Shown: positions 7,872 to 17,093 of the stretch, piece after piece
Layout: every line of letters begins with the position of its first letter
Position numbering within the stretch: the stretch's first letter is position 1
Source of the DNA: Microbacterium sp. USTB-Y
GTDB lineage: Bacteria; Actinomycetota; Actinomycetes; Actinomycetales; Microbacteriaceae
Length of the DNA: 64,000 nt
Assembly: GCF_023703415.1 (NCBI RefSeq)
Contig: NZ_JAGMTU010000011.1
Location: forward strand, 1 to 64,000
Direction of reading: 5' to 3'
The notes under the pieces: generated by a model
Told to the model about the DNA's origin: nothing
What the model saw: only the letters and a program-made list of their open reading frames with translations
Databases searched by the model: none
Program-made: the position numbers and the translations under genes

Positions 7872-9160
7872 GACAGCCCCTCCGGCATCCCCACCGACGA
7901 GATGATCAGCGCGGTCGGCTCCGTCTCGAGGTAGTCCGCCCAGCGCTCGAGCAGATGCCGCTGGTTGTACTCTCCGTAACCGACGTGGGCCACGCCCGGG
8001 CCAGAGAACGCGTCCGGTCCGAGCGGCTCCACGACGAATCTGCCGTCTTTCAGCACGCCCATCCGGCTGTTCAGCAGCAAGCGCCGCGCCATATTCCCTT
8101 TCGCGGTGTTCGTAAGGGACACCCAGTTCTCCACATCGTCCTGCTCGAACATCCCCGTGCTGCCGAAGCACATCAGGTACGCCTTGTACGACAGAGCCTT
8201 GAACTCCTCCGGTGCCGCTGCGTCGACGGCGAACCAGGAAAGCACCTCGGTCTCGTTCTCGCTGATCGGCTGCCAGGTACGGATCGAGATGAACGGGAGC
8301 ACGTCGTCGCCGTCTTCCACCTTCGGCCAGTTGTGCACGAAGCTCATGTTCGGGAAGATCGAGGCCGCCGAGATCATGAAGCCGTTCTCGCCGATCACAT
8401 TGAGCTGGTCCTGGGACCAGACCTCCTTCATCCGGTCGATCATCTCGTCGGGGTAGCCCACGTAGCGCAGCCGCTCCTCGAGCGTTCCCTCCGGAAGCTT
8501 GTAGGTCGTGCCTCCGCCGTTGCCCGCCCAGTACGTGTTGCCGTCTTTACGCTTCTCCGCCTTCGGTTCGCGGAAGAGGCCGATCTCGACCACCGAGGTG
8601 TGGGTCTGTGGCGTGTGGTACATGTCGCCGGCGAAGTTCTCTGCGCCGATCTTCCAGTTCGCCTTCACCCGCCAGCGCTGCGGGCCGCGGAGCTCGATGC
8701 CCGAGGAGCTCTGCTTCGTGTAGTAGTCGAGATAGAAAGCGAAATCGCCGAGGTAGTCGATCAGCGGTGGCGCATCCGGATCCATGCTGATGAAGATCAA
8801 CCCGTTGTAGCTGTCGAGGCTCGGCGCCGGAAGCAGGCGGGCTCCCTTGCGATTGAAGCCAGCCTCGCCACCGTACGCCTCTTCGTGGAACGGCAGCCCC
8901 ACGATTCGTCCGTCGTTGCGGTACGACCAGCCGTGATACGGGCAGCGGAAGTGCGAGGCGTTGCCCATTTCCGCCCGGCACACCTGCATTCCTCGGTGCA
9001 GGCACATGTTGAACATCGCCTTGACGGAGCCACTCTCGTCGCGCACCACGATGAACGAGTCGTCGAGCACTCGCCGCACCACGTAGTCGCCGGGCTGAGG
9101 GATCTCTGATTCGTGACCCACGAAGATCCACGCGCGACTGAACAAGCGCTCCCGCTCGAG
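7868..9160 (-). pseudogene. Rieske dioxygenase alpha subunit, N terminus removed by the insertion sequence (cluster 1)
   Basis: The frame matches the intact alpha subunit at 29696-31090 from about its residue 31 onward (ERERLFSRAWIFVGHESEI). The Rieske ligands (CLHRG and CPYHGW) and the mononuclear-iron region (AENFAGDMYHTPQTH) remain, but about 30 N-terminal residues, the start codon and the promoter were replaced by the insertion element at 9161. A downstream ATG at 9145 could restart a protein missing the first helix; no promoter is visible. The whole downstream operon has therefore lost its native promoter. Confidence 0.88.
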
Positions 9161-9239
9161 CCCTGTGCGTCAGGATGGGGTGAGACACCAGCACTGCTGA
9201 CCTTCGCACTGCACGGGGCGAGAACGGACCAATACTGAG

Positions 9240-9644
9240 ATGACGATGACGGTTGCTGACGTCGGCACCGATGATGGGGCTATGGCTCCTCGTGCTGACC
9301 GGCCCAAGAGGCGGACGTTCACCGCCGAGTTCAAAGCGGCGATCCTGGCCGAGTACGACGCCGCGGACCGCTCTGGGCGTGGGGAGATCCTGCGCCGGGA
9401 GGGCCTGTACACCTCCCACATCATCGAGTGGCGCAAGGCCGCGGCCGCCGGCTCGCTGTCCGGGCTGGGCAGCAAGCCGCGGGACCGGCGCGAGCGGGAG
9501 CTGCAGGCGCTACGGGCCCGGGCGGAGAAGGCCGAGGCCGAGCTGGCCAAGACCAGGGCGGCGCTGGACCTGATGGGAAAAGCACACGCGCTCTTGGAGA
9601 CGCTCTCCGAGAGCGCGGACAAGCCGCCGCGGTCGCCGCGGTGA
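9240..9644 (+). CDS. IS3-family transposase OrfA, copy 2
   Basis: Identical to the 134-residue OrfA at 263-667, with the same N-terminal helix-turn-helix and C-terminal zipper-like helix. The G GGA AAA slippery heptamer at 9575-9581 links it to orfB. Confidence 0.92.
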   Translation: MTMTVADVGTDDGAMAPRADRPKRRTFTAEFKAAILAEYDAADRSGRGEILRREGLYTSHIIEWRKAAAAGSLSGLGSKPRDRRERELQALRARAEKAEAELAKTRAALDLMGKAHALLETLSESADKPPRSPR

Positions 9645-10642
9645 TCAACCCGGCCGTCGACGGGCTGGCCGAGCACGTCGGCACCGCGGCTGCGTGCGCG
9701 CTGCTGGGTCGCTCCCGCGCCAGTCACTACCGGGCCAAGAACCCGCCACCGCCACGTCCACGGACACCGCGGCCGGCACCGGCGAACAAGCTGTCCGCCG
9801 CCGAGCGGGCCCACGTGCTGGCCGTGTTGACCAGCCAGCGGTTCGCGGACAAGTCGGTCGCCCAGGTCTGGGCCACGCTGCTGGACGAGGGCACCTACCT
9901 GTGCTCGATGTCCACGATGCACCGGATCCTGCGCGAGCACGACATGGCCGGGGAACGGCGCCGGCAGGCGAGCCACCCGCCCCGGACCCGGCCCGAGCTC
10001 GTCGCGACGGCGCCGGGGCAGGTGTGGAGTTGGGACATCACAAAGCTCAAGGGGCCGGAGCGGGGCGTGTACTACGACCTGTACGTCGTGCTCGACATCT
10101 TCTCCAGGTTCGTCGTGGGCTGGACCATCGCGGCCCGCGAGGACGCCGAGATCGCCAAGAACCTGCTCGAGCACGCCATGGGCATCCATGGCGTGCCGGA
10201 GGCGATCCACGCCGACCGCGGGACCTCGATGACCTCCAAACCGGTCGCTCAGCTGCTCGTCGACCTCGGGGTGGCCAGGTCGCACTCCCGCCCGCACGTG
10301 TCGAACGACAACCCTTACAGCGAGGCGGCGTTCAAGACGCTGAAGTACGCCCCGGTCTTCCCCGAGCGCTTCGGGTCCCTGGCCGACGCCGGCGCGTTCG
10401 CCGAGCAGTTCTTCGCCTACTACAACCACGAGCACCGCCACTGCGGGATCGGGCTGCACACCCCCGCCAGCGTCCACTTCGGCACCGCCGGGCAGGTCCG
10501 CGCCCAGCGCCAGGCCACCCTGGACGCGGCCTACGCCGCCCGTCCCGAGCGCTTCGGCCACCGCCGACCCCAGGCGCCCAAGCTGCCCGAGGCCGCCTGG
10601 ATCAACCAGCCCTCACAGGAGGCCCTCATACAGACCGCCTGA
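9641..10642 (+). CDS. IS3-family transposase OrfB (DDE), copy 2
   Basis: Identical to OrfB of copy 1, including the three acidic core motifs. Both copies are intact, so the element could still be active. The start given is the GTG that corresponds to 664 in copy 1; expression as an OrfAB fusion through the heptamer at 9575-9581 is more likely. Confidence 0.9.
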   Translation: MINPAVDGLAEHVGTAAACALLGRSRASHYRAKNPPPPRPRTPRPAPANKLSAAERAHVLAVLTSQRFADKSVAQVWATLLDEGTYLCSMSTMHRILREHDMAGERRRQASHPPRTRPELVATAPGQVWSWDITKLKGPERGVYYDLYVVLDIFSRFVVGWTIAAREDAEIAKNLLEHAMGIHGVPEAIHADRGTSMTSKPVAQLLVDLGVARSHSRPHVSNDNPYSEAAFKTLKYAPVFPERFGSLADAGAFAEQFFAYYNHEHRHCGIGLHTPASVHFGTAGQVRAQRQATLDAAYAARPERFGHRRPQAPKLPEAAWINQPSQEALIQTA

Positions 10643-10676
10643 CGGAATCTGTCTCACCCGCCTTGACACTTTCCGC

Positions 10677-11537
10677 TTCGATTACAGCCCGATCACGGAG
10701 CGACCGACGATTTCGTGGCCGAATGGGGCCCGAGTGGCGTTCTATGTCGGGCTGAACATCGAGCACTATCAGATCGACAAGCCCTCCACGAGCATCTTCG
10801 GCGGTACCGCGATGCTGCAGCCGGATCCACTCAATTACGGCTGGCGCGATTACGGTCCGCGGGTAGGCCTGTGGCGGATGATCGAGAGCCTCGACCGACA
10901 TGGAGTGCCCGCAAGTGTGCTTCTCAACTCCGACGTTTGTCGGCACTACCCCCAGATTCTCGAGGCAGGCCGGCAACGCGGCTGGGCGTGGCTCGCGCAT
11001 GGCCGCGACAATTCCACCTTCCAAGCTGGAATGGGTGCTGACACGGAGCGCGCCTACCTTCAAGACGTGACGGATACAATCGCCTCCGCCACCGGAGTAC
11101 GGCCGCGGGGCTGGCTTGGCCCGGCGCTCACAGAGACGTTCGAGACGCCGCGGATCCTTCGGGAGCTGGGGTATGACTACGTCCTGGACTGGACGAACGA
11201 CGATCAGCCGTATCCGCTGAACGTCGACGGGATGTTCAGCGTTCCCTACACGATAGAACTCAACGATGTGACGATGTTCGTGAGTAAGAGCTATACCGGC
11301 CCGCAGTTCCTGGAAGCGGTGATCGACCAGTTCGATCAGCTCTATTCAGACTCCGAGCACTCGGGTCGCGTCATGTCGCTGCCGTTGCACCCGTTCATCG
11401 TCGGCCAGCCGTTCCGCCACCGCTACCTTGATCGGGCCCTCGAGCACATCACGTCTCACGATGGTGTCTGGGTGACGACGAGCGATGCCATCGCGGCGCA
11501 CTATCAGTCGACGGGGAACAGGAGAGCCGATTCGTGA
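10677..11537 (+). pseudogene. Polysaccharide-deacetylase/allantoinase-like protein, 5' end lost
   Basis: The frame is open from the insertion-sequence edge: FDYSPITERP then WPNGARVAFYVGLNIEHYQI, the usual opening of PuuE/allantoinase-type NodB-homology hydrolases. Only about the first ten residues appear to be missing. A GTG at 10734 could serve as a new start. The stop overlaps the GTG of the following isochorismatase-fold gene, indicating a former two-gene operon, perhaps acting on a cyclic amide or ureide; the substrate cannot be read from sequence. Confidence 0.75.
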
Positions 11538-12199
11538 CGAATACGGAGCTGATCGATGAGTACGCACGGCTGCGCGACGAGTTCAAGGCCAAGGGATTGG
11601 GCGGCCGGATCGGCTACGGCGAGAAGCCGGCGCTGCTGATCGTCGACTTGATCACCGGATTCACGGACAGCCGTTCGCCCCTGTCAGGCGAACTGGAGTC
11701 ACAGCTGGCCGCCACCAATGCCTTACTCGTCCCCGCCCGTGAACTCGAGATCCCCATCTTCTTCTCGACGGTCGCGTACGACACCGAATTGCAGGAGGCG
11801 GGGCTCTGGATCAAGAAGATCCCGTCCAACCACCTGTTGGTGGAGGGCAGCGAATGGGTGGAGGTCGACAGCAGGCTGGGCCAGCTGCCCCACGAGATGA
11901 CCCTGGTGAAGAAGTACGCATCCTGCTTCTTCGGAACTGATCTCGCCGCACGCTTGATCTCACGGGGTGTCGACACCATCATCATCGTCGGCTGCACCAC
12001 CAGTGGGTGCGTGCGCGCCTCGGCGGTTGACGCCTGCTCCTACGGCTTCCACACCATCGTCGTCGAAGAGGCAGTCGGCGACCGGGCAGCCCTTCCGCAC
12101 CTGGCCAGCCTCTTTGACATCGACGCGAAGTACGGCGATGTCGTCAGCCTCGACGACGCACGTGCTTACCTGCGGGGGCTTGCGCAACAGAACGATTGA
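11534..12199 (+). CDS. Isochorismatase-fold cysteine hydrolase
   Basis: 221 residues with the isochorismatase/N-carbamoylsarcosine-amidase fold. ALLIVDLITGF carries the catalytic Asp, LVKKYASCFFGT the Lys, and GCTTSGCVRASAVDA the nucleophilic Cys. This set hydrolyses amides such as N-carbamoyl compounds, maleamate or ureidoacrylate. The GTG start overlaps the deacetylase-like stop, so the two would act on the same pathway. No promoter of its own is visible after loss of the upstream end. Confidence 0.88.
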   Translation: MTNTELIDEYARLRDEFKAKGLGGRIGYGEKPALLIVDLITGFTDSRSPLSGELESQLAATNALLVPARELEIPIFFSTVAYDTELQEAGLWIKKIPSNHLLVEGSEWVEVDSRLGQLPHEMTLVKKYASCFFGTDLAARLISRGVDTIIIVGCTTSGCVRASAVDACSYGFHTIVVEEAVGDRAALPHLASLFDIDAKYGDVVSLDDARAYLRGLAQQND

Positions 12200-12250
12200 C
12201 TGCAGTAACGCCGTGGGGCCAACTTCCTCTGTGCGGAATATTGAACCGGC

Positions 12251-12643
12251 GTGCAGGCCGAGATCCCGCAGATGCTGGCGCAGGGCGGCGGATCCATCAT
12301 CAACACCGCCTCGTCCCTCGGGCAGGTCGCCATCGCCCACCAGTCCGCCTACGTCACGTCGAAGCACGGCGTCATCGGCCTCACCCGAGCCGCCGCGGTG
12401 GAGTACTCCGACAAAGGCATCCGCGTGAACGCAGTGCTGCCCGGGGTGATCCAGACGCCAATGATAGACGCGCTGGAGGAGACCTACCCCGGCTTCAAGG
12501 ACGCGCTGCTGACGAAGCACCCGATCGGCCGACTCGGCACGCCGCACGACATCGCCGAGATGGTCGCGTGGCTCGGTTCCGACGCGGCCGCCTTCGCGAC
12601 CGGCGCGCAGTTCGCCGTCGACGGCGGGTACCTCGCGATTTAG
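12251..12643 (+). pseudogene. C-terminal half of a short-chain dehydrogenase/reductase
   Basis: An SDR tail: GGGSIINTASSLG, the catalytic Tyr-x-x-x-Lys in AYVTSKHGVIGLT, GIRVNAVLPGVIQTPM and a C-terminal GAQFAVDGGYLAI. The Rossmann N terminus with the coenzyme motif is missing; homology begins near 12245 immediately after unrelated bases. It could be translated from GTG 12251 but would not bind coenzyme. Confidence 0.88.
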
Positions 12644-12666
12644 ACGAGGTGGCCACGACGGACGGG

Positions 12667-12694
12667 AGGCACGGTGTCAGCTGACACCGTGCCT
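12667..12694. terminator. Perfect 28-bp palindrome between convergent gene fragments
   Basis: AGGCACGGTGTCAG followed directly by its reverse complement CTGACACCGTGCCT. Outer bases GACGGAC and GTCCGTC extend the symmetry further with small interruptions. It lies between the ends of two convergent SDR fragments and could act as a bidirectional terminator; there is no T-run. Confidence 0.6.
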
Positions 12695-12728
12695 CACGTC
12701 CGTCACCGGTCGCGCCGCGACCCGCGTG

Positions 12729-13070
12729 TCAGCCGTTCTTCGCGGCCAGTCGGTCCGTCTCGCTGTCGTTCCGCCACCCGGCGGTCGCGCCGCCGTCGAC
12801 GCTGTAGTTCTGTCCGGTCACCCAAGAGGACTCGTCGGAGGCCAGGTAGAGCGGCATGTACGCGATGTCCTCGCCCGTGCCGGGGCGTTGAATGAGCGCG
12901 TTGCCGACCTGCCAGGCCTTGCCCTCCGCATCCACCGCCTTGTCCGTCGCCGGGGTGCTGACGAAGCCAGGCGAGATCGAGTTCGCGCGGACGCCGTAGC
13001 GGGCGCCCTCCGCAGCGAGCGACTTCGTCATCGCGATGACGCCGCCCTTCGCGGTGGTGTGCGCGACCTG
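12729..13070 (-). pseudogene. C-terminal fragment of a second short-chain dehydrogenase
   Basis: Leftward frame containing TTAKGGVIAMTKSLAAEGA, YGVRANSISPGFVSTP and SWVTGQNYSVDGGATAGW, the last third of an SDR. The catalytic Tyr position appears as His (VAHTTAKGG), though this is at the broken edge. The N-terminal two thirds are absent; the sequence switches near 13070 to an Lsr2-like gene on the other strand. It is different from the SDR fragment at 12251-12643. Confidence 0.85.
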
Positions 13071-13078
13071 GCGAGCGG

Positions 13079-13318
13079 CTCGATCCCGCGACCTTCGCGA
13101 TCGACGGAAAGCAACTCGAGATCGATCTCGAGTTCGAGGCCTGGGCCAAGAGCGCGCGCCGCATCGGCGCAGCCACCCGGCGTCCGGCGAGGACGTCGCG
13201 GGGCGGACGGGCCGATCTCAACACGGTGCGTGAATGGGCCAGTCAGAACGGACACCAGGTCAGCGATCGCGGCAGGGTTCCCGCGTCCATCCTCGAGGCG
13301 TACGACGCGGCGCACTGA
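13079..13318 (+). pseudogene. Lsr2-like nucleoid protein, C-terminal fragment
   Basis: Eighty codons ending TGA at 13316-13318 match the second half of Lsr2: a short dimerisation-like segment (FAIDGKQLEIDLEF), an Arg-rich linker, then the DNA-binding domain with VREWASQNGHQVSDRGRVPA. The RGR motif that enters the AT minor groove is present. The N-terminal strands are cut at the junction with the SDR fragment. Lsr2 copies are common on actinobacterial plasmids, where they silence foreign genes. Confidence 0.85.
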
Positions 13319-13323
13319 CGCGG

Positions 13324-14382
13324 TCACTCCTGGGCTGAGCCGCGCGCTGCGCGCCAGTGCTCCGTGACGGGATAACCGGAGCGCACGTGCGCGCGCACGT
13401 GGACCTCCCCCGAAGGGGATCCGCTGCCGCCCGGCTCCGGCGGCGGAGGGTTCTGTGTCCAGCCTGAGCCAGGGACCCAGACCGTCCCCGGTTGCACGGG
13501 CGCGTCGGCGAGCGCGGGATCGATCAGCTGACGCGCGAGAGCCACGGCCTCACCCAGATCGGTGATCCCGCCGGCTGAGGGCGTGCCGGCCGCGAGCACC
13601 CGGTAGGGACCGTCCCAACCGTCCGGGACCGTGAACGTAGTGAACGAGTCGAGCTTTGACAGTGCACGCTTCGCGTCGATGGCCATCTGCAGCTCGCGCA
13701 GGTCGACGCGCTGCGTGCGTGCAATGGTGACGATGTCCACCAGGTCTTTCGCGCGGCTGCTGGGGCGGCCGTTGTAGGTGCTCATCGTCGCAGTGACCTT
13801 CTCCGCGACCTGATCGGAGATCGGGAACAGCCGGTAGGGGTGCGACGGGACCGGCCGCCCCAGCTGCAGCCGCGTCGACGGCTCGATCGTCTCGACGCGG
13901 CCGACCGGGGGAGGGCCGACGACCACGTCGATGGGGATGTCGGAGATCCTCCGGCCGGTGTTCGCGTCCAGACATGTGAACACCAGGCGCCGGGTCGCGA
14001 CACCCGGCTGGTTCTCTCCTCGCCCGGTCGCACGGGCACGGGTGAGCTGGAACCGCACATGGTCGCCGAGATCACGCGCGGCTGCCTGCTCGAGCGCCTG
14101 CTGCGCGGCATCCAGATCGGCGGCGCCGGTCGAGGCCAGATCCAGGTCTTTCGTCGACCGTGACTTCGGCACCCGGGCGAGCATCGCCGTGCCGCCCTTG
14201 AGCAGCCACTCGGACTCTTCCCCCTCCGCAAAGACCCGGCTGAGGAAACGATCGTGCTGTGCCTGCACGATCTGCGCATTCACATCCAGCGCGCTCGCGC
14301 CGTCACCGGCTGCCTTCGTCGCGGCCGCCTTGATCGCCTGCGCAAGCCCCGTCCAGTCTTTGTAGCCGTCGGGCTCAGGCAT
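13324..14382 (-). CDS. AbiEii-type nucleotidyltransferase toxin
   Basis: 352 residues of the AbiEii/AbiGii family. The nucleotidyltransferase signature is visible as WLLKGGTAMLAR followed by STKDLDLAS, and AEKVTATMS and RAKDLVDIVTIA lie further on, as usual. Type IV toxins of this family inhibit growth by modifying tRNA and can abort phage infection. The ATG at 14382 overlaps the antitoxin stop by eight bases. The C-terminal Pro-rich tail (about residues 305-352) is longer than in typical members. Stabilises the plasmid or defends it. Confidence 0.88.
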   Translation of the reverse strand: MPEPDGYKDWTGLAQAIKAAATKAAGDGASALDVNAQIVQAQHDRFLSRVFAEGEESEWLLKGGTAMLARVPKSRSTKDLDLASTGAADLDAAQQALEQAAARDLGDHVRFQLTRARATGRGENQPGVATRRLVFTCLDANTGRRISDIPIDVVVGPPPVGRVETIEPSTRLQLGRPVPSHPYRLFPISDQVAEKVTATMSTYNGRPSSRAKDLVDIVTIARTQRVDLRELQMAIDAKRALSKLDSFTTFTVPDGWDGPYRVLAAGTPSAGGITDLGEAVALARQLIDPALADAPVQPGTVWVPGSGWTQNPPPPEPGGSGSPSGEVHVRAHVRSGYPVTEHWRAARGSAQE

Positions 14383-15034
14383 CGGCCGGCACCACCGCGT
14401 CGACGCCCGCAAGAGCGAGCAGATCAGCCGCGAGCGCGGCACCCGAGGGGTACTTGTTGGGCTTGGCCAGCGGCTCCAGATACTCGGTCAGGCGGGCGGG
14501 GGAGAGCAGCTTTCCCGCGTCCGCGGCGTCGGCGAGCGCATCGGCGACGAGGGAGCGGTCGACCCACTGCTCGATCAGGTCGGCGATCGTGCGCTCGACG
14601 CTCATGGTCGGCATCCCGTCGACGGAGACCACCTCGGTGGGCGCGAGCTCGCGGGTGCGGAGCCGCACCCCGTCCAGGCGGGTACCGCGGCGGGTGGGAA
14701 CGACGAACTCGAGTGGCCCGGGGAACCAGTCGCCGATGCCATGCAGCTGCGCGGCCGTCTGGCCTGCGGCGACGACGGGCGGGACGCCGGTGTCTGTGCG
14801 GGGACGGTCGGCGCCGCCGAGGGCGAGCCAGGTCGCGAGGATCGCCTCCTGCTCGTGCTCTGGCGCGCCGGCGAGGCGGTAGACGCCGCGCGCGACGCGG
14901 ATGAGCGCGCCGCTGTTGGCGAGGCGCGTCAGGGTCGGGCGCGCCACGCCAGCCTCGAGCGCCTGGGCGGTGGTCACCAGGCCCCAACGCTGTGACGCGA
15001 GCTCGCCCAGACGAGCGAAAGTTGATCCTGCCAT
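14375..15034 (-). CDS. AbiEi-type antitoxin/transcriptional regulator
   Basis: 219 residues. The N-terminal winged helix (QRWGLVTTAQALEAGVARPT, then LIRVARGVYRL) and the C-terminal domain (SVERTIADLIEQ, DAADAGKLL) match AbiEi antitoxins, which repress their own promoter and neutralise AbiEii. The start is the ATG at 15034: a TACACT -10 box lies six bases upstream, so the message is probably leaderless. An imperfect inverted repeat ACAACGTTTGTTG about 25 bases upstream is a candidate operator. Confidence 0.85.
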   Translation of the reverse strand: MAGSTFARLGELASQRWGLVTTAQALEAGVARPTLTRLANSGALIRVARGVYRLAGAPEHEQEAILATWLALGGADRPRTDTGVPPVVAAGQTAAQLHGIGDWFPGPLEFVVPTRRGTRLDGVRLRTRELAPTEVVSVDGMPTMSVERTIADLIEQWVDRSLVADALADAADAGKLLSPARLTEYLEPLAKPNKYPSGAALAADLLALAGVDAVVPADA

Positions 15035-15146
15035 GCGCACAGTGTAGCGAGAAACCGCAACAAACGTTGTAGCTCGTTCAGATTGTCGACTTCGAGCCTC
15101 TGGGGCCACCCCTTAGCAGTGAGGGGGTTCCAAACCCTCGGGAACG

Positions 15147-15168
15147 GGTTATATTCGGGAATATAACC
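15147..15168. promoter_or_regulatory. 10-bp-arm palindrome upstream of the Cys/HTH gene operon
   Basis: GGTTATATTC-GG-GAATATAACC, an unusually AT-rich perfect inverted repeat 18 bases before the start codon at 15187. The half-site GAATATAACC recurs at 18403-18412 between two divergent regulator genes and AATATAACC at 18784-18792 before the replication-like gene. This looks like an operator for a shared repressor, possibly the HTH protein encoded at 17848-18381. Confidence 0.65.
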
Positions 15169-15186
15169 ATCTGTGAGGAGGAGAAG

Positions 15187-16071
15187 ATGCGGACCCACAC
15201 CTGCCCGCCGGACCACAAGCACGGGCTGACCTCCACCTGCTACGTCGTCCACCTCTGCGGGTGCCGCGCCTGCATGGACGGCAACGCGCGCCGCCGCCGC
15301 GACCGCTACCGTCTCCTGGCCTACGGGCGATACCAGGACGCGCACCAACCCATCGAGCCGATCCGGCAGCACCTGCAGGCACTGGTCGACACCGGGATGA
15401 TCCCCGAACGGATCGCCATCAGCGCCGGCGTCGGCGGCGCCACGGTCCGTCGCCTGCTCAACAGCGAGACGGCACGGTTCGTCACCGGCGCCACCGCCCG
15501 CAAACTCCTCGCAGTCACCCCCGACAGCAGCACTCTCGCCGCGCAGGGCCGAGTCAACGGCCGCGGCACCCGCCGGCGCCTCCAGGCTCTGGCCGCGATC
15601 GGATGGAACCACCACGAGATCGCACGCCGACTCGGCTACCCGCGCTGGAAGGTCAACAAGGCACTCGAAGGCGCCTACGTGGACATCCGTGTCCACGACG
15701 ACATCGCCGCGCTCTACGACGAGCTCTGGGACCAGCAGCCCCCCACCCACACCCGAGCGCAGCGGGTCGGCCGCTCCTACGCACTCACGGTCGCACGCCG
15801 GCACGGCTGGCTGCCGCCGCTGGCCTGGGACGACATCGACACCGACCCGGCACCGCCCACAGCCGGGCAGGAACCCCTGCTCGACGAGATCGCGATCGAG
15901 CTCGCTCTCGCCGGCCAGAACGTCCGCCTCACCCGAGACGAGCGCCTCGAAGCCACCCGACGCGGGACCGAACGCGGACTCAGCCTCACCCAGCTCAGCG
16001 ACCTGCTCGGCGTCGACGTCCGCACCATCGACCGCGACCGTGACGACCTCGGACTCCGGCAGGCCGCCTGA
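15187..16071 (+). CDS. Cys-motif and helix-turn-helix protein, plasmid type
   Basis: 294 residues. The N terminus has a probable metal site (TCPPDHKHGLTSTCY, then CGCRACMDGNARRRR). Several helix-turn-helix-like segments follow: RIAISAGVGGATVRRLL near 75-92, HHEIARRLGYPRWKVNKAL near 140-158, and LTQLSDLLGVDVRTIDRDR near the end. The layout recalls actinophage and plasmid proteins of unknown role and resembles the protein at 38692-39987. It starts after GAGGAGGAG and overlaps the next gene by one base (TGATG). Confidence 0.75.
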   Translation: MRTHTCPPDHKHGLTSTCYVVHLCGCRACMDGNARRRRDRYRLLAYGRYQDAHQPIEPIRQHLQALVDTGMIPERIAISAGVGGATVRRLLNSETARFVTGATARKLLAVTPDSSTLAAQGRVNGRGTRRRLQALAAIGWNHHEIARRLGYPRWKVNKALEGAYVDIRVHDDIAALYDELWDQQPPTHTRAQRVGRSYALTVARRHGWLPPLAWDDIDTDPAPPTAGQEPLLDEIAIELALAGQNVRLTRDERLEATRRGTERGLSLTQLSDLLGVDVRTIDRDRDDLGLRQAA

Positions 16072-16322
16072 TGAGCAAGACGCTCGACATCCTCGAAGCC
16101 GCCCTGCACGGCACCACCGCCGGCTACCTGGCCGGATGCCGCAGCAAGGGAGGATGCCCGAACCACGGCAACCGCCAGCTGCTCACCTGCACCGAAGCGG
16201 CCCGCGCCCGCCGCCACTACTTCTCGCTCGCCTCGCTCGAGGAGACCGAGCCGATCACCCGGCAGATGCTCCGCGACGCCAAGAACAGCCCCTTCGCACC
16301 GAAAGAAGCCGCAGATGTCTGA
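16071..16322 (+). CDS. Small HGTxxGYxxGC cysteine-motif protein
   Basis: 83 residues with HGTTAGYLAGCRSKGGCPN followed by LLTCTEAARARRHY. The same H-G-T-x-x-G-Y-x-x-G-C...C-P...C-x-x-A pattern appears in the protein at 38692-39987 and loosely at the start of the preceding gene. Three cysteines and a histidine could bind zinc. It is coupled to both neighbours (one-base overlap upstream, eight bases downstream). Function unknown. Confidence 0.75.
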   Translation: MSKTLDILEAALHGTTAGYLAGCRSKGGCPNHGNRQLLTCTEAARARRHYFSLASLEETEPITRQMLRDAKNSPFAPKEAADV

Positions 16323-16617
16323 CCAGCCGAACACCTTCACCATCGACTCCACCAAAGAGGGAGAGTGGCTGCGGGTCGTCCGCGCGCTCGGCGGCCATCG
16401 CTGGGCCCTGTCGCTGCGCTTCAACCCCCTCCCGCTGACTCAGCGAGGCGCCCGGCACACCCGGCCAACGCGGCAGCCCACACCCCACGCGGCAGCAGGC
16501 CACGGGCCGAACGCGAGACTGCACCTGCCCAGCTGCGCGATCTCCCCCCAGCTCGGCAACGGCCGCGGCGCCCACCTCAAGCAGATCCCCCACCTGGGCC
16601 GAACCGAGGAGCACTGA
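16315..16617 (+). CDS. Hypothetical protein of the plasmid operon
   Basis: 100 residues, not recognised. The N-terminal half is ordered in appearance (FTIDSTKEGEWLRVVRALG); the second half is rich in His, Pro and Arg and probably flexible. It overlaps the preceding gene by eight bases and the following start by one (TGATG), so it belongs to the same transcript. Confidence 0.65.
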   Translation: MSDQPNTFTIDSTKEGEWLRVVRALGGHRWALSLRFNPLPLTQRGARHTRPTRQPTPHAAAGHGPNARLHLPSCAISPQLGNGRGAHLKQIPHLGRTEEH

Positions 16618-17093
16618 TGACCGACATCGCCGTGCGCCTCCAGGAAGCCATGACCATCCAGACCGGCACACCCGTCACCGTCCGATGGAGCTTCCGCGAG
16701 TTCGCGCTCAACTGCACCCGCCGCGACGGCCGCCCCCTCACCCAACGGATGCACAGGCTCTTCCAGACGCTGCTCAACCGTGAAGCGCTCCGCGAGCTCA
16801 CTCCAGGAGAAGACCCAACGATGGGATCCCGCGCAACCCTCATCGAGATCATCGACGACCTCGCCGTCAGCGCCGACCACCAAGGCGCCCGCGCGGCCGC
16901 GCTCGCCGAGGTCCTCCTCAGTGCCGGCATGTTCCACCTCGGCGACCAGCTCCGCCGCCAGAGCCACGCACTCTCAGAGCTCGACGCCGACGACGAAACC
17001 CTCGAGGTCATCGACGAGGCACGCACCCAGATCGCCCGAACCATACTGCTGCTCGACCAAGCCGACACCGCACAGGCAAAGGAGCGCAGATGA
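16617..17093 (+). CDS. Hypothetical helical protein
   Basis: 158 residues, unrecognised. The N-terminal part has a HTH-like stretch (VRWSFREFALNCTRRDGRPL, TQRMHRLFQTLLNREALREL); the rest is predicted from composition to be long amphipathic helices rich in Ala, Leu, Asp and Glu. The start codon is fixed by the TGATG junction with the previous gene, and the stop overlaps the next ATG (ATGA). Confidence 0.65.
   Translation: MTDIAVRLQEAMTIQTGTPVTVRWSFREFALNCTRRDGRPLTQRMHRLFQTLLNREALRELTPGEDPTMGSRATLIEIIDDLAVSADHQGARAAALAEVLLSAGMFHLGDQLRRQSHALSELDADDETLEVIDEARTQIARTILLLDQADTAQAKERR

Larger units (their letters stand above)
9161..10675 (+). mobile_element. IS3-family insertion sequence, copy 2
   Basis: Identical over 1515 bases to 184-1698. 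On its left is the truncated Rieske alpha subunit and on its right a truncated deacetylase-like gene; these are unrelated and convergently cut, so the element marks a deletion or inter-element recombination rather than a simple insertion. No direct flanking repeat is seen. Confidence 0.93.

Noticed and set aside
184..10675. A composite transposon (two IS copies moving cluster 1 as a unit)
   Set aside because: The two copies are identical and in the same orientation, but the outer flanks are unrelated broken genes without a target duplication, and the right copy itself cuts the dioxygenase gene. A past composite element is possible but not supported by this sequence.
15187..16043. Alternative Arg/Pro-rich frames over the Cys/HTH gene
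   Set aside because: Composition (long runs of Arg, Pro and His) is that of shifted-frame translation of GC-rich DNA; the chosen frame has recognisable HTH and Cys motifs.
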